Positions 17,563 to 25,635 of a DNA stretch of 64,000 nucleotides are shown one piece after another. The stretch comes from Desulfovibrio sp. A2 (lineage in GTDB: Bacteria; Desulfobacterota; Desulfovibrionia; Desulfovibrionales; Desulfovibrionaceae), in contig NZ_AGFG01000030.1 of assembly GCF_000226255.1 (NCBI RefSeq), positions 62,001 through 126,000 on the forward strand. The letters run 5' to 3'. Every line of letters starts with the position of its first letter. Position 1 is the first letter of the stretch. The notes under the pieces are model-generated. The model was not told the origin of the DNA, made no database searches, and worked only from the letters and a program-made list of their open reading frames with translations. The translations under genes were made by a program, and so were the position numbers.

Positions 17563-18581
17563 TACATGCGCAGGGCGTGACGGCCGATGGCCGCAACATT
17601 GGCGCTGCCGGTCAGCACCATGGCCTGCACCAGCTGGCCCTTGATGGAATCCACCAGCATGGTCACCCCGTCCTTCAGCCCGCCCACGGCGGCGATGGAG
17701 AACGGGCGGCCCAGCAGCACGGCGTCGGCCCCCAGGGCCAGCATCTTGAACACGTCCACGCCGTCGCGCACGCCGCCGTCGGCCAGGATGGCGATGCGCC
17801 CCTTCACCGCGTCGGCGATTTCGGGCAGCACCTCGGCCGTGCCGGGGGCATGGTCGAGCACGCGGCCGCCGTGGTTGGACACCACGATGCCGTCGGCGCC
17901 CACCTCAACCGCCAGGCTGGCGTCGATGGTGGTCATGATGCCCTTGAGAATGAACGCCATGCCCTTGGCCTTGACCTTGGCCACAATGCGCGAAAGTTCC
18001 GCCGGGGTCTTGGGGCCCACGGGGCGGCCCATCTTGCGCAGGGTGACGAGGCCTGCGGCGTCGATGTCCATGCCTATGGCCGGGCAGCCCAGTTCCAGCG
18101 CGCGGTCGAGCTTTTCGTCCAGTTCCGCGCCGTCCCACGGCTTGATGAACGGGATGCCCCGCCCGCCCGCGCCGGTGATGGCCGCGAAGCCCGCGTCGAT
18201 GATGAACGGGGGCACGCCGTCGCCGGTGCAGCCGATGATGCCGCGCTCGGCGCAGCCGCCCACCACGGCGGCTGCGTAGTCTTCCTCGCTCACGCCGCCG
18301 CCCATGTTGAAGGACACGCCGCCGATGGGCGCGGCCAGCACGGGCATGTCCAGCGCCATGCCGCACACGGTGGTGGAGGTGTCGGGCTCCTTCACGTCGT
18401 GCACCAAGCGCATGTTCAGGCGCACGGCGGCCAGGGCGTCAAGGTTGGCGGCAAAGGTCGCGCCGGTGCCCAGGCCGCCCATGCCGGGCACCTCGCCCGC
18501 GCAGGCCTTGCCGTTGCAAACCGGGCAGACCCGACAGTAGCCTTTCATCAGTTGGCGTGCCTTGTCGCGAACTTCCTTCAT
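17562..18581 (-). CDS. FMN-dependent alpha-hydroxy-acid dehydrogenase
   Basis: A 339-residue TIM-barrel flavoenzyme of the lactate/glycolate oxidase family. It begins with a Cys-rich segment CRVCPVCNGKACAG (residues about 16-29) that the classical oxidases lack. The active-site region is intact: IVVSNHGGRVLDHAPGT holds the catalytic His and the conserved SNHGGR motif, and ADGGVRDGVDVFKMLALGA binds the FMN phosphate. AGGAGG favours the second of two adjacent ATGs. It is downstream of a FadR-type regulator. Lactate or another 2-hydroxy acid is the likely substrate; which one is not clear. Confidence 0.8.
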   Translation of the reverse strand: MKEVRDKARQLMKGYCRVCPVCNGKACAGEVPGMGGLGTGATFAANLDALAAVRLNMRLVHDVKEPDTSTTVCGMALDMPVLAAPIGGVSFNMGGGVSEEDYAAAVVGGCAERGIIGCTGDGVPPFIIDAGFAAITGAGGRGIPFIKPWDGAELDEKLDRALELGCPAIGMDIDAAGLVTLRKMGRPVGPKTPAELSRIVAKVKAKGMAFILKGIMTTIDASLAVEVGADGIVVSNHGGRVLDHAPGTAEVLPEIADAVKGRIAILADGGVRDGVDVFKMLALGADAVLLGRPFSIAAVGGLKDGVTMLVDSIKGQLVQAMVLTGSANVAAIGRHALRM

Positions 18582-18767
18582 CATGTCCCTCCTTTGCCAG
18601 GCGAACATGGGCGGCGCGGGCCTTGCCCGCACCGGGCGTGCCTCGCCCTGGGCGTCGATGGCGTGATGCGCGCCGGGCGTTCCGGATACGCCGGGCGTTC
18701 CGGACGCGCCGGGGCGCGTGGTGAGTGGTCTTGCCGCCTGCGTGGTCATGCGTGGGTGCTCATGGGG

Positions 18768-19484
18768 TCATTCCCCCGACCATTCGAGGGCTATTTCCTC
18801 GACGTGCAGAATATGTTCGTGCATGGCGCGAAAGGCCGCCTGGGGGTCGCGCGCCTCCATGGCGGCGAGGATGTTGGCATGGGTGGCGACGGCCCACTGG
18901 CGGCGATCTTCGGTCTGCAGGGTGAAGTCCCGGCTGTCGCTGAGAATGTCGTGCAGGCGCGTCAGCACTTCCTGCACCACCGTGTTGCGGGTGGCGCGGG
19001 CGATGATCATGTGGAATTCCACGTCGGCGTCGGAGCCGGTGTTGCCGCCTTCTATCTCGGCCACCTGGGCGTCCAGGGCGCGGCGCAGGGCTGCAAGGTC
19101 GCCGTCGCTGACGTGGGCCGCGGCCAGCGCGGCGATTTGCGGTTCGAGCAGACGGCGGAACTCCAGCACCTCGCGCAGCTTGGCGCGGCGCTGTTCGATG
19201 ATGGCGGCCAGCGGCTCGATGAGCGTTTCCTCGGTGTCGTCCAGCACGTAGGTGCCGTCGCCAAGGCGGCTGGTGACGATGCGCTGCTGTTCCAGCGAGC
19301 GGATGGCCTCGCGCACGCAATGGCGCGAGACCCCGAACAGTTCAGCCAGGCGGCGTTCGGGGGGCAGCTTGTCGCCGGATTTCAGTTCGCCCTTCTCGAT
19401 GAGGTCGCGAATCTGCCCCACGATTTCCTCGTGCAGGCGGATGCGGCGCGCGGGCTTGAAGGCGGGGGTCATCTGCGCTTTCAC
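18768..19484 (-). CDS. FadR-type GntR transcriptional regulator (FCD domain)
   Basis: A 238-residue repressor or activator. The N-terminal winged helix has the GntR signature (LKSGDKLPPERRLAELFGVS, then RHCVREAIRSLEQQ). The C-terminal FCD domain has the metal/ligand-binding pattern (EFRRLLEPQIAALAA, then VEFHMIIARATRN and a later THANILAAM). The GTG start at 19484 has GGGAGGG 7 nt upstream. Two TGGT-N3-ACCA operators lie 47-73 nt before it. It precedes the 2-hydroxy-acid dehydrogenase gene on the same strand, an arrangement like LldR-lldD. Confidence 0.87.
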   Translation of the reverse strand: MKAQMTPAFKPARRIRLHEEIVGQIRDLIEKGELKSGDKLPPERRLAELFGVSRHCVREAIRSLEQQRIVTSRLGDGTYVLDDTEETLIEPLAAIIEQRRAKLREVLEFRRLLEPQIAALAAAHVSDGDLAALRRALDAQVAEIEGGNTGSDADVEFHMIIARATRNTVVQEVLTRLHDILSDSRDFTLQTEDRRQWAVATHANILAAMEARDPQAAFRAMHEHILHVEEIALEWSGE

Positions 19485-19527
19485 GCAACGGCCCTCCCGG
19501 GGCAGTGGGATGCGCGAACGGCTGCAA

Positions 19528-19560
19528 AATTGGTACAACCATTCACTGGTTGAACCAATT
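19528..19560. promoter_or_regulatory. Double FadR/LldR-type operator
   Basis: TGGTACAACCA (19531-19541) and TGGTTGAACCA (19547-19557) are two 11-bp TGGT-N3-ACCA palindromes with centres 16 bp apart. They are nested in a larger inverted repeat, 14 bp per arm with one mismatch. The match to the GntR/FadR-family consensus suggests autoregulation. Confidence 0.7.
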
Positions 19561-19654
19561 CACCCGAACGTGCCCCCGCTGTCAACGAAAATCCGCGCCG
19601 GACGGCGAGCGGCGGGCAAGGCGACGCGGTTACGAAGGGGCCGCAACCGACGGA

Positions 19655-19684
19655 AAAGAAAAGCGCGGCCCGAAGGACCGCGCG
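19655..19684 (-). terminator. Terminator after the arsR-DUF3124 operon
   Basis: Read on the minus strand, GCGCGG and CCGCGC pair around a TTCG-type loop, followed by TTTTCTTTTC. It sits 68 nt after the DUF3124 stop. Confidence 0.75.
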
Positions 19685-19751
19685 ATCATCCCTGAAGCAG
19701 GGACGCAAGATGCGGGTGCGAACCGACGCCGCGCCGCACTTGCGAAACCCG

Positions 19752-20345
19752 TCACCTGGCGTTGCCGACCACCTTTCCCTCGGTGATGAACGAAATGCCC
19801 TGCGACGACACGGTGCCGATCATCACCCCCTGGGCCAGGGGTTGCGACACCTGCGCCGCCGCGCGCCACACCACGATGAACGCGGGGCCCGCGCCGCCGA
19901 GGGTGTCCGATTCCTCCACCACGAACTGGGCCGACCCCAGGGGCGGCAACTGGCGGGGCTCGGTCAGATAGGTGCGCACGGTCTTGCCGTTCTCGTCCAC
20001 GTAGCGCACCTCCATGAGGGTGATGGGGATGCGCTGGTCGGTGTTGCGCACCGAAAGCATGGTGGTGATGTTCAGGGTGCGGCCCCGGTTGCCGTACACC
20101 ACCGAGGAATACACCGGCACGTACACCGTCTGCCCCACGGTCATATCGGCCTGCGCGACCGCCGGAAGGATGCCCGCGCGCGGCATGCCCGTGGGCATGG
20201 GCAGCGCGGCAAGGCCGCAGCACAGGGCGAGGCAGGCCGCCACGCGCAGGGCCAACGTGCGCACCCGGGCGACCGAAACTGCCGGGACGCGGGCGGCAAC
20301 GGGCCGGGACAAAAGGGGTGGGGCCGACTGGTCGGGCTGGGTCAT
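19752..20345 (-). CDS. DUF3124 family exported protein
   Basis: A 197-residue protein with a hydrophobic N-terminal signal or anchor (about 27-48, VRTLALRVAACLALCCGLAA). The body matches DUF3124: GQTVYVPVYSSVVYGNRG, LNITTMLSVRNTD, and FVVEESDTLGGAGPAF. Its function is unknown; the body is probably a beta-sandwich in the periplasm. GGGAGA precedes the ATG. It lies 22 nt downstream of an ArsR-family metal sensor and ahead of a terminator, so it is probably controlled by that sensor. Confidence 0.75.
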   Translation of the reverse strand: MTQPDQSAPPLLSRPVAARVPAVSVARVRTLALRVAACLALCCGLAALPMPTGMPRAGILPAVAQADMTVGQTVYVPVYSSVVYGNRGRTLNITTMLSVRNTDQRIPITLMEVRYVDENGKTVRTYLTEPRQLPPLGSAQFVVEESDTLGGAGPAFIVVWRAAAQVSQPLAQGVMIGTVSSQGISFITEGKVVGNAR

Positions 20346-20367
20346 GGGGCGTTCTCCCGCCGCCGGG

Positions 20368-20865
20368 TCAGCGGCTTTCCTGCACGTGGTCCAGCGCCTG
20401 GCGGAACAGGTGCCGCACGTGGTCGTCATCAAGGGTGTAGAAGGCGTTCTTGCCGTCGCGGCGCACCCGCACCAGCTTGGCCGCGCGCAGCAGGCGCAGT
20501 TGGTGCGAGACGGCCGACTGGCTGTGGCCCACCACGGCGGCCAGGTCGCACACGCACAGTTCGTCGCAGGCCAGCGCCTCGAGAATGCGCACGCGGGTGC
20601 GGTCGCCCAGCAGCCGGAAGGTGGCGGCCAGTTCGGCCATGTCCTCGTCCGGGGCAAGCCGCGCGCGCACCCGCGCGATGACCTCGGTGTGCTCGCAGTG
20701 CTGCTGGCACACCGTGGCGTCGGCAAGATCGGCCCCGCCCGGCGCGGCAACCGCGTCCGGACCGTCGGGCATGCTCGGCGCGCACGCGCGCTTGGCCGTG
20801 CGGCCCGACGTGCGGCCGCCGGTTCCGGCGGCGGGTTGCGTGGCGTCTGTCGCGCTCACTGGCAT
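20368..20865 (-). CDS. ArsR/SmtB family metal-responsive repressor
   Basis: A 165-residue winged-helix regulator. It has an N-terminal Cys/His cluster (CQQHCEH) and a Cys pair on the helix of the ELCVCDLAAV motif; these are the ligands of the CadC-type alpha3N metal site, which binds Cd, Pb or Zn. The recognition helix is SQSAVSHQLRLLRAA. The first 45 residues are low complexity. ATG 20865 has GGGAG close upstream; later in-frame starts are possible. It probably represses itself and DUF3124 until metal binds. No metal exporter gene lies next to it. Confidence 0.82.
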   Translation of the reverse strand: MPVSATDATQPAAGTGGRTSGRTAKRACAPSMPDGPDAVAAPGGADLADATVCQQHCEHTEVIARVRARLAPDEDMAELAATFRLLGDRTRVRILEALACDELCVCDLAAVVGHSQSAVSHQLRLLRAAKLVRVRRDGKNAFYTLDDDHVRHLFRQALDHVQESR

Positions 20866-21018
20866 GACTCCCGCGGCATGCTGCTGCCGCACAGTGTGAA
20901 CGATACCCGGTGCCGCCGCACGCCCTTTCCGGGTGCCGGGGCTTCGGACCATGCCCCAAGGCTACCCGGAACACCGGGGCGACGCAAGGCCCACCCGCCG
21001 CGCCGCAGCGACGGAAAA

Positions 21019-21040
21019 GGCCGGGCGCATGCGCCCGGCC
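21019..21040 (-). terminator. Terminator of the MCP-cheW operon
   Basis: A perfect 22-bp palindrome GGCCGGGCGCA/TGCGCCCGGCC, followed on the minus strand by TTTTCC. Confidence 0.7.
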
Positions 21041-21095
21041 CCGTCGTGTCCTTTTCTGCCTGGCCCGGCTCGCCGCAGGCGGGCCGTTCAGGCGG

Positions 21096-21629
21096 CTACA
21101 TGGCCGCGCCGTCGCCCGAAGCCACGGCGGCGGGCATGGCGTCCTCGCCCGGCAGCGTTCCGCCCACCGCAACACCGCTGGCGGCCAGTTCCTCCACCGA
21201 GAAGATGCGGTTGCCGTCCAGGATGATCACGAAGCCGTCGTTGCGATGGCCCATGCCCCGGATGAAGTCCTGCCGCACGGCGGTGCCCATGCGCGGCGCG
21301 GGCTCCACGGCGTCGGCCGGAATCTCGATGACCTCGCGCACCGAATCCACCAGCGCGCCGATGACGGCGGCCTCGCCCTCCAGCTCGGCCTCCACGATGA
21401 TGATGCAGGTGTTCACGGTGTCCGCCACCGGGTCCATCCCGAACTTGCGCCGCAGTTCCAGCACGGGCACGGCGCGGCCGCGCAGGTTGATGACCCCGCG
21501 CATGAACTCCGGCGTGCGGGGTATGCGCGTGATGGCGGTCAGTTCCAGCACCTCGCGCACGGTGCCGATGTCCAGCGCGAACACCTCTTCGCCAAGGGTG
21601 AAGGTAAGATACTGGCTGGTCTCGTACAT
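21096..21629 (-). CDS. cheW: Chemotaxis coupling protein CheW
   Basis: CheW links chemoreceptors to the CheA kinase. The 177-residue protein has the CheW core: YLTFTLGEEVFALDIGTVREV, then RGVINLRGRAVPVLELR and IGALVDSVREVIEI. A variable Ala-rich tail of about 25 residues follows. GGGAGG precedes the ATG. It is 22 nt after the chemoreceptor gene and shares its transcript, so the two proteins probably work in one array. Confidence 0.93.
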   Translation of the reverse strand: MYETSQYLTFTLGEEVFALDIGTVREVLELTAITRIPRTPEFMRGVINLRGRAVPVLELRRKFGMDPVADTVNTCIIIVEAELEGEAAVIGALVDSVREVIEIPADAVEPAPRMGTAVRQDFIRGMGHRNDGFVIILDGNRIFSVEELAASGVAVGGTLPGEDAMPAAVASGDGAAM

Positions 21630-21651
21630 GCTGCCTCCCAAGGCCCAAGCG

Positions 21652-23631
21652 CTAAAAGCGTTCAAACTCGCTGTCGTCCGCATCCGCGCCCATGTCCAGG
21701 GCGATGTTGCCGCCCTTGCCGGGCACCGCCTTGCGCGGGGTGTGAGCGGCCACGGCGCGCGGGGCCGCGGCGGGCTGGGCGCGACGCGGCGCGCGTACCG
21801 CGCCGCCGTCCATCGAGGCCACGCGGAAGCGCGAGACGGTGGCCTGCAACTGTTCGGCCTGGCTGGAAAGCTCTTCGGACGTGGAGGCCATTTCCTCGGA
21901 GGCCGAGGCGTTCTGCTGGATGACCTGATCGAGCTGGGCGATGGCCTTGTTGACCTGTTCCGCGCCCACGTTCTGCTCGTTGCTGGCGGCGGCGATTTCC
22001 TGCACCAGTTCGGCCGTGCGGCGGATGCCGGGCACCATCTTGGTCAGCATCTCGCCCGCCTGCTCGGCCACGGCCACGCTGGATGAGGAAAGGTCGCTGA
22101 TCTCGGCCGCGGCCTCGCCGCTGCGTTCGGCCAGCTTGCGCACCTCGGCCGCCACCACGGCGAAGCCCTTGCCGTGTTCCCCGGCCCGGGCCGCCTCGAT
22201 GGCCGCGTTGAGTGCCAGCAGGTTGGTCTGGCGGGCGATTTCCTCGATGATGGAAATCTTGGCCGCGATGTCGCGCATGGCCCCCACCGTATCGCCCACG
22301 GCCTTGCCCCCCGCTTCCGCGTCGGTGGCGGCCTGCACGGCGATGGTTTCGGTCTGGCGGGCGTTTTCCATGTTCTGGCGGATGTTGGCGGCCATTTCCT
22401 CCATGGACGAGGAAATTTCCTCGATGGAGGCGGCCTGCTCTGTGGCCCCCTGCGACAGGGTTTCGGCCGATGCGGAAAGCTCTTCGCTGCCCGAGGCCAC
22501 GTTCTCCGCCCCGGCGCGCACCTCGGTGATCACCGAGACAAGGCCGTCCACCATGTCCTTCATGTCGGCGTACACGCCGCGCAGCCTGCCGCCGTCCGCG
22601 TCGAAGGACACGTCCAGGTCGCCCGCCGCGATGCGCCGGGTGACGGCGGCCAGCGCCGCCGGGTCCGCGCCCAACTGGGCCATGACCACCCGGATCAGCA
22701 GCCAGGAGATGGCCACGCCCGCCACCACGGCCACCAGGGCGATGCCCCCGGTCAGCAGTTGGGCCTGCTCGTTGGACGCCTGCACGCGCGGGCCGATCTC
22801 GCGCTGTTCCGCCTCGTAGCTGTTCTGGATGGCGTCGCACGCCTGGGCGATGGCCGGGCCGAGCTTGGCCAGGCGTTGGGTGAACACCGCGTCACGCTTC
22901 AGGGCCGCCGCGGACATGCGCTCGAAGGCCGAGAAATAGTCGGTGCGTTGCTGGTACAGCTCGCGCGCCCGGTCGCGCAGCACCGGGTTGCGCACGTCGG
23001 CGATAAGACGGTTGAACGCCTCGCCCACCAGTATGGCATCCTGCTTGGCCTGTTCCAGCCATTTGACGTCGGTGTCGGCCATCATCTTGACCACGGCCAC
23101 GCGCAATTCCAGCATGGCCCGCATGACCGCCTCCACGCGGGAAGCGCCCACCACGTCGCCTTCGCGCTGCGCCGATTCCGCCAGTTGGGCAAGGGCCTGC
23201 ATGCGCTGCGGCCCCAGGGTGTTCAGGATGGTGATTTCGGTCTGTCGTTCCTGGTCATGCTTGCGCAGTTCGGCCACGCCATCCGTGTACTGGGCAAGCG
23301 CATCGGCCACGGTGGCCAGATGCTTGCGGCGGTCGGGATTCTTGATGGACTTGTCGGCCTCGTCCAGCCCCTTGGCCAATTCCGCGCGGGCCTCCTCGTA
23401 GGAGCGCAGTGCCGTCTCCGACGAGGTGTTCATGAAGCTGAGCACGCCAAGGCGCATCTGGAGCATGTTCGTCATGATGCCCCCGCTCATGAGCGAACCG
23501 CGCGCGGTGCGCCGGTAATCCGTGAAACCGAATGTGGCGTCGGACAACGCCTTGTAGGAAATCCCCCCCATCGCCACCAGCAGCACCAGAACAAGACCGA
23601 ACCCCAGAATCAGCTTCTTGGCCAGCGTCAT
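21652..23631 (-). CDS. Methyl-accepting chemotaxis protein with C-terminal CheR-binding pentapeptide
   Basis: A 659-residue membrane chemoreceptor. Helix 1 is at about 7-27. A large helical periplasmic sensor follows to about 295, of the size of a helical bimodular (HBM) domain. Helix 2 ends in WLLIRVV, followed by HAMP and a long cytoplasmic coiled coil. The hairpin tip is [21 protein letters not shown]. The extreme C-terminus is EFERF after a basic flexible linker. This fits the x-[FYWH]-x-x-[FYWH] pentapeptide that tethers CheR/CheB. The ligand is unknown. It is first in an operon with cheW. Confidence 0.93.
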   Translation of the reverse strand: MTLAKKLILGFGLVLVLLVAMGGISYKALSDATFGFTDYRRTARGSLMSGGIMTNMLQMRLGVLSFMNTSSETALRSYEEARAELAKGLDEADKSIKNPDRRKHLATVADALAQYTDGVAELRKHDQERQTEITILNTLGPQRMQALAQLAESAQREGDVVGASRVEAVMRAMLELRVAVVKMMADTDVKWLEQAKQDAILVGEAFNRLIADVRNPVLRDRARELYQQRTDYFSAFERMSAAALKRDAVFTQRLAKLGPAIAQACDAIQNSYEAEQREIGPRVQASNEQAQLLTGGIALVAVVAGVAISWLLIRVVMAQLGADPAALAAVTRRIAAGDLDVSFDADGGRLRGVYADMKDMVDGLVSVITEVRAGAENVASGSEELSASAETLSQGATEQAASIEEISSSMEEMAANIRQNMENARQTETIAVQAATDAEAGGKAVGDTVGAMRDIAAKISIIEEIARQTNLLALNAAIEAARAGEHGKGFAVVAAEVRKLAERSGEAAAEISDLSSSSVAVAEQAGEMLTKMVPGIRRTAELVQEIAAASNEQNVGAEQVNKAIAQLDQVIQQNASASEEMASTSEELSSQAEQLQATVSRFRVASMDGGAVRAPRRAQPAAAPRAVAAHTPRKAVPGKGGNIALDMGADADDSEFERF

Positions 23632-23787
23632 GTGTCTTCTCCCGTCCGGAACGTTCACGTCGCGGCGCAGCGTTCGGCCGCGCCGCGGCCCGGCCCGCTT
23701 CTGCCCTGTTTGTCCAGCTCCGCCCTATTCCACCCAGAACAGCCTAATCATGCCCCTGCCAGTGCAACATGATTTTCCCCGTATCGG

Positions 23788-24108
23788 TCAGACGGGCGCA
23801 ACGCCGCACAGCCTGGCCGCGATCCGCACGGCCTGCGCCTCGTCGGGCGCGGCCAGCAGCTCCTCGAACAACTCCCCCGGCAGTACCGCCGGATCGTAGT
23901 CCAGCGTGAGCGTGGAGGTGAAGACGTCGAAACGGGTTCCGCGCAGCCCGGGCCACGTTTCGGGCGTCAGGGCGCGCAGTTGCGCGGCGGACGGATGCCG
24001 CAGGACGGCAAGGTCCACCTTCAGCCGCAACCGGCCTGGAGTATGATCGGCAATTTTCAGAAATTTCCTGAGGTCCGCGAGTACACGTGGATTCATATTT
24101 TGTTGCAT
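23788..24108 (-). CDS. HMA_2-like small protein
   Basis: A 106-residue cytoplasmic protein. It opens NPRVLADLRKFLKIADHTPGRLRLK, and a second half holds FDVFTSTLTLDYDPAVLP. This pattern (a strand ending in HxxPGRLRLK and a later YDP) matches the HMA_2/heavy-metal-associated-related family found with Fe or Cu handling proteins. It lacks the CxxC of true HMA domains. Either ATG 24108 (AGGAGA very close) or ATG 24096 could be the start. Confidence 0.6.
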   Translation of the reverse strand: MQQNMNPRVLADLRKFLKIADHTPGRLRLKVDLAVLRHPSAAQLRALTPETWPGLRGTRFDVFTSTLTLDYDPAVLPGELFEELLAAPDEAQAVRIAARLCGVAPV

Positions 24109-24371
24109 TCTCCTGTCATGCCCGACCGTGCGGAGCACCCTACCCTACTCCCCGGTCGGCGCATGCGCAAGCAGATGCAGGAGAATGTTCGGCATGCCCC
24201 CGCATGCGGGAGCCTATACGTCGCCGCGCCGAGGTGCCGCTCTCGCCCCTGCATGACGGACGCGACCAAAAGCCACGATGCGGGGCGTCGGCCGGGCCGC
24301 GCGGCATTCCGGCGTGGCATCCCGGCAGGGGGGGGGCGGCATGGGGGGCGGCAAGACGCGCAGGCGCGGCT

Positions 24372-24800
24372 TCAAGAGGCGTCGTGCGATCCGGGCGCGT
24401 CGCGGTCCGCGACCGGCGGCGGGGGAACAAGGCGGCGGCGCTGCGCCACCGCAGCCACCTTGCGCAGCATGGAATCCATGTCGAACGGAATCAGGATGTC
24501 GTCGTCGATGCCGCGCTTCATGCACTGGATGGAAAGCCGCACCTGGTCCGGCCGGACCATCAGGATCACCCCCATGTGCGGGGCCAGTCTGCGCGCGGAA
24601 TCCAGCAGGCCCAACGGACAGGGCGGCCCTTCGGCGCAGCCGAACAGAAAGACGCTGAAGCCCCCCGTGGCCAGCAGGCGGCGCGCGTCGTCCGGCTCGG
24701 CCGCCACCACGCAGGCGCTGCCCCCGCCCCCCAGCAGTTCGGCCACGTGCCGGGCGAAGGCGGTATCGGTATCGAACACCAGCACCGAGGTCATCCACAT
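24372..24800 (-). CDS. Pseudo-receiver domain protein
   Basis: A stand-alone receiver-like protein of about 142 residues. The start MTSVLVFDTDTAFARHVAELL fits strand 1 with its acidic pair. At strand 3, where the phosphorylated Asp should be, it reads FSVFLFGCAEG with no Asp. The strand-5 Lys is also lost (DDDILIPFD). It therefore probably does not accept phosphate. The tail is Pro/Arg-rich. The RBS is weak (AAAGG) and follows a strong leader hairpin (24816-24857). A sigma-54 promoter with upstream repeats lies ahead. Start is 24800 or 24794. Confidence 0.6.
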   Translation of the reverse strand: MWMTSVLVFDTDTAFARHVAELLGGGGSACVVAAEPDDARRLLATGGFSVFLFGCAEGPPCPLGLLDSARRLAPHMGVILMVRPDQVRLSIQCMKRGIDDDILIPFDMDSMLRKVAAVAQRRRLVPPPPVADRDAPGSHDAS

Positions 24801-24815
24801 GGTGCACCGGCCTTT

Positions 24816-24857
24816 GGCCTGTCCGGCGAAGGGGCTCGGCCCCGGCCCGGACAGGCC
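24816..24857 (-). promoter_or_regulatory. Leader hairpin before the pseudo-receiver start
   Basis: GGCCTGTCCGG and CCGGACAGGCC pair (11 bp) around an inner GGGGC/GCCCC stem. It ends just before the only RBS-like purine run. It could hide or time translation, but has no T-run of a terminator. Confidence 0.45.
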
Positions 24858-24949
24858 GGGCCGGTTCCGGACATCGCTCCGCCAGGCAGAGGTTGGACAT
24901 CTGGAAACAGTGCTCACGCGCATCCGCTGCGGTGGCTCGTGAAATACAT

Positions 24950-24965
24950 AGCAAACACTGTTCCA
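24950..24965 (-). promoter_or_regulatory. Sigma-54 (-24/-12) promoter
   Basis: On the minus strand the sequence is TGGAACAGTGTTTGCT, with the invariant GG (24963-24964) and GC (24951-24952) separated by exactly 10 nt. It faces the pseudo-receiver gene with a leader of about 140 nt. An AAA+ sigma-54 activator gene lies 700 bp upstream. Confidence 0.65.
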
Positions 24966-24979
24966 GCAATATTTAGCAC

Positions 24980-25087
24980 AATGTTGCGGCATGTTGGAGG
25001 CGACACGATCTGACGACGCAAGGCGGGAGCTGGCGCGGAGCGCTGCGGAAACACGCGTAACGCATCATTTTGCAACATCTTGCGACA
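24980..25087. promoter_or_regulatory. Two repeat sites upstream of the sigma-54 promoter
   Basis: Site 1 (24980-24997, minus) reads CCAACAT-N3-GCAACAT. Site 2 (25071-25087, plus) reads GCAACAT-N3-GCGACAT. Both have a 10-bp repeat period, and they face opposite ways. Site 2 is about 105-120 bp upstream of the -24 element, the usual distance for a sigma-54 activator site. Confidence 0.45.
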
Positions 25088-25173
25088 TAGCGGCGCACTC
25101 CGCAGGAAAAGACCAGCAACGCGTGCCCGGCTGATCGCATCCCGCCGGACACCCCGCGCTCGCCGGACGGGCG

Positions 25174-25557
25174 CTACACCCCGCCCAGCACCGCGTCGGC
25201 CTTCAGGGTGCCCGCCAGCAACGCGCCGATGATGGCGTCGCGCCCGCCCACCACCCCGTCCAGCACGGTGATGCGCTTCCAGGTGAGATAGTCGTGGAAT
25301 TCCTGCTCGATGCCGCAGCAGACCACGGTGCTCACGTTTTCGGTCAGAATGATCCGGCACAGCTCCTCGGCCGAGGCGTTGGCCAGCACCATGGTGCGTG
25401 AACGGGCCAGCCCCCCTTCGCCGTCGATGCGGCCCAGCCACGCCTCGGTGGCCCGGTCGAACCGGGGGGCCACCGCATCGCGGTGCAGGGCCACCAGCAC
25501 GTTGCCGCGCACGGGGGGTTCCTTCGTTGCCCTGTTCCGGGGCGTCGCATCGCTCAT
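25174..25557 (-). CDS. NifX/NafY-type dinitrogenase Fe-Mo cofactor family protein
   Basis: A 127-residue single-domain protein of the NifX/NifB C-terminal family. The core is NVLVALHRDAVAPRFDRATEAWL, then a Cys-containing STVVCCGIEQEFHDYLTW segment and a C-terminal DAIIGALLAGTL. Relatives bind Fe-Mo or mixed-metal clusters; those in sulfate reducers are not tied to nitrogenase. GGGAG precedes the ATG. It follows the sigma-54 activator gene by 78 nt on the same strand, a pairing like the orange-protein loci of Desulfovibrio. Confidence 0.75.
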   Translation of the reverse strand: MSDATPRNRATKEPPVRGNVLVALHRDAVAPRFDRATEAWLGRIDGEGGLARSRTMVLANASAEELCRIILTENVSTVVCCGIEQEFHDYLTWKRITVLDGVVGGRDAIIGALLAGTLKADAVLGGV

Positions 25558-25635
25558 TCCGTCACTCCCTCTCGTCGCGTCTGGCCAGGCATGGCCTGGT
25601 TTCGCCGTTCCTCACCCGTCCGCACCGGAGCGGAG

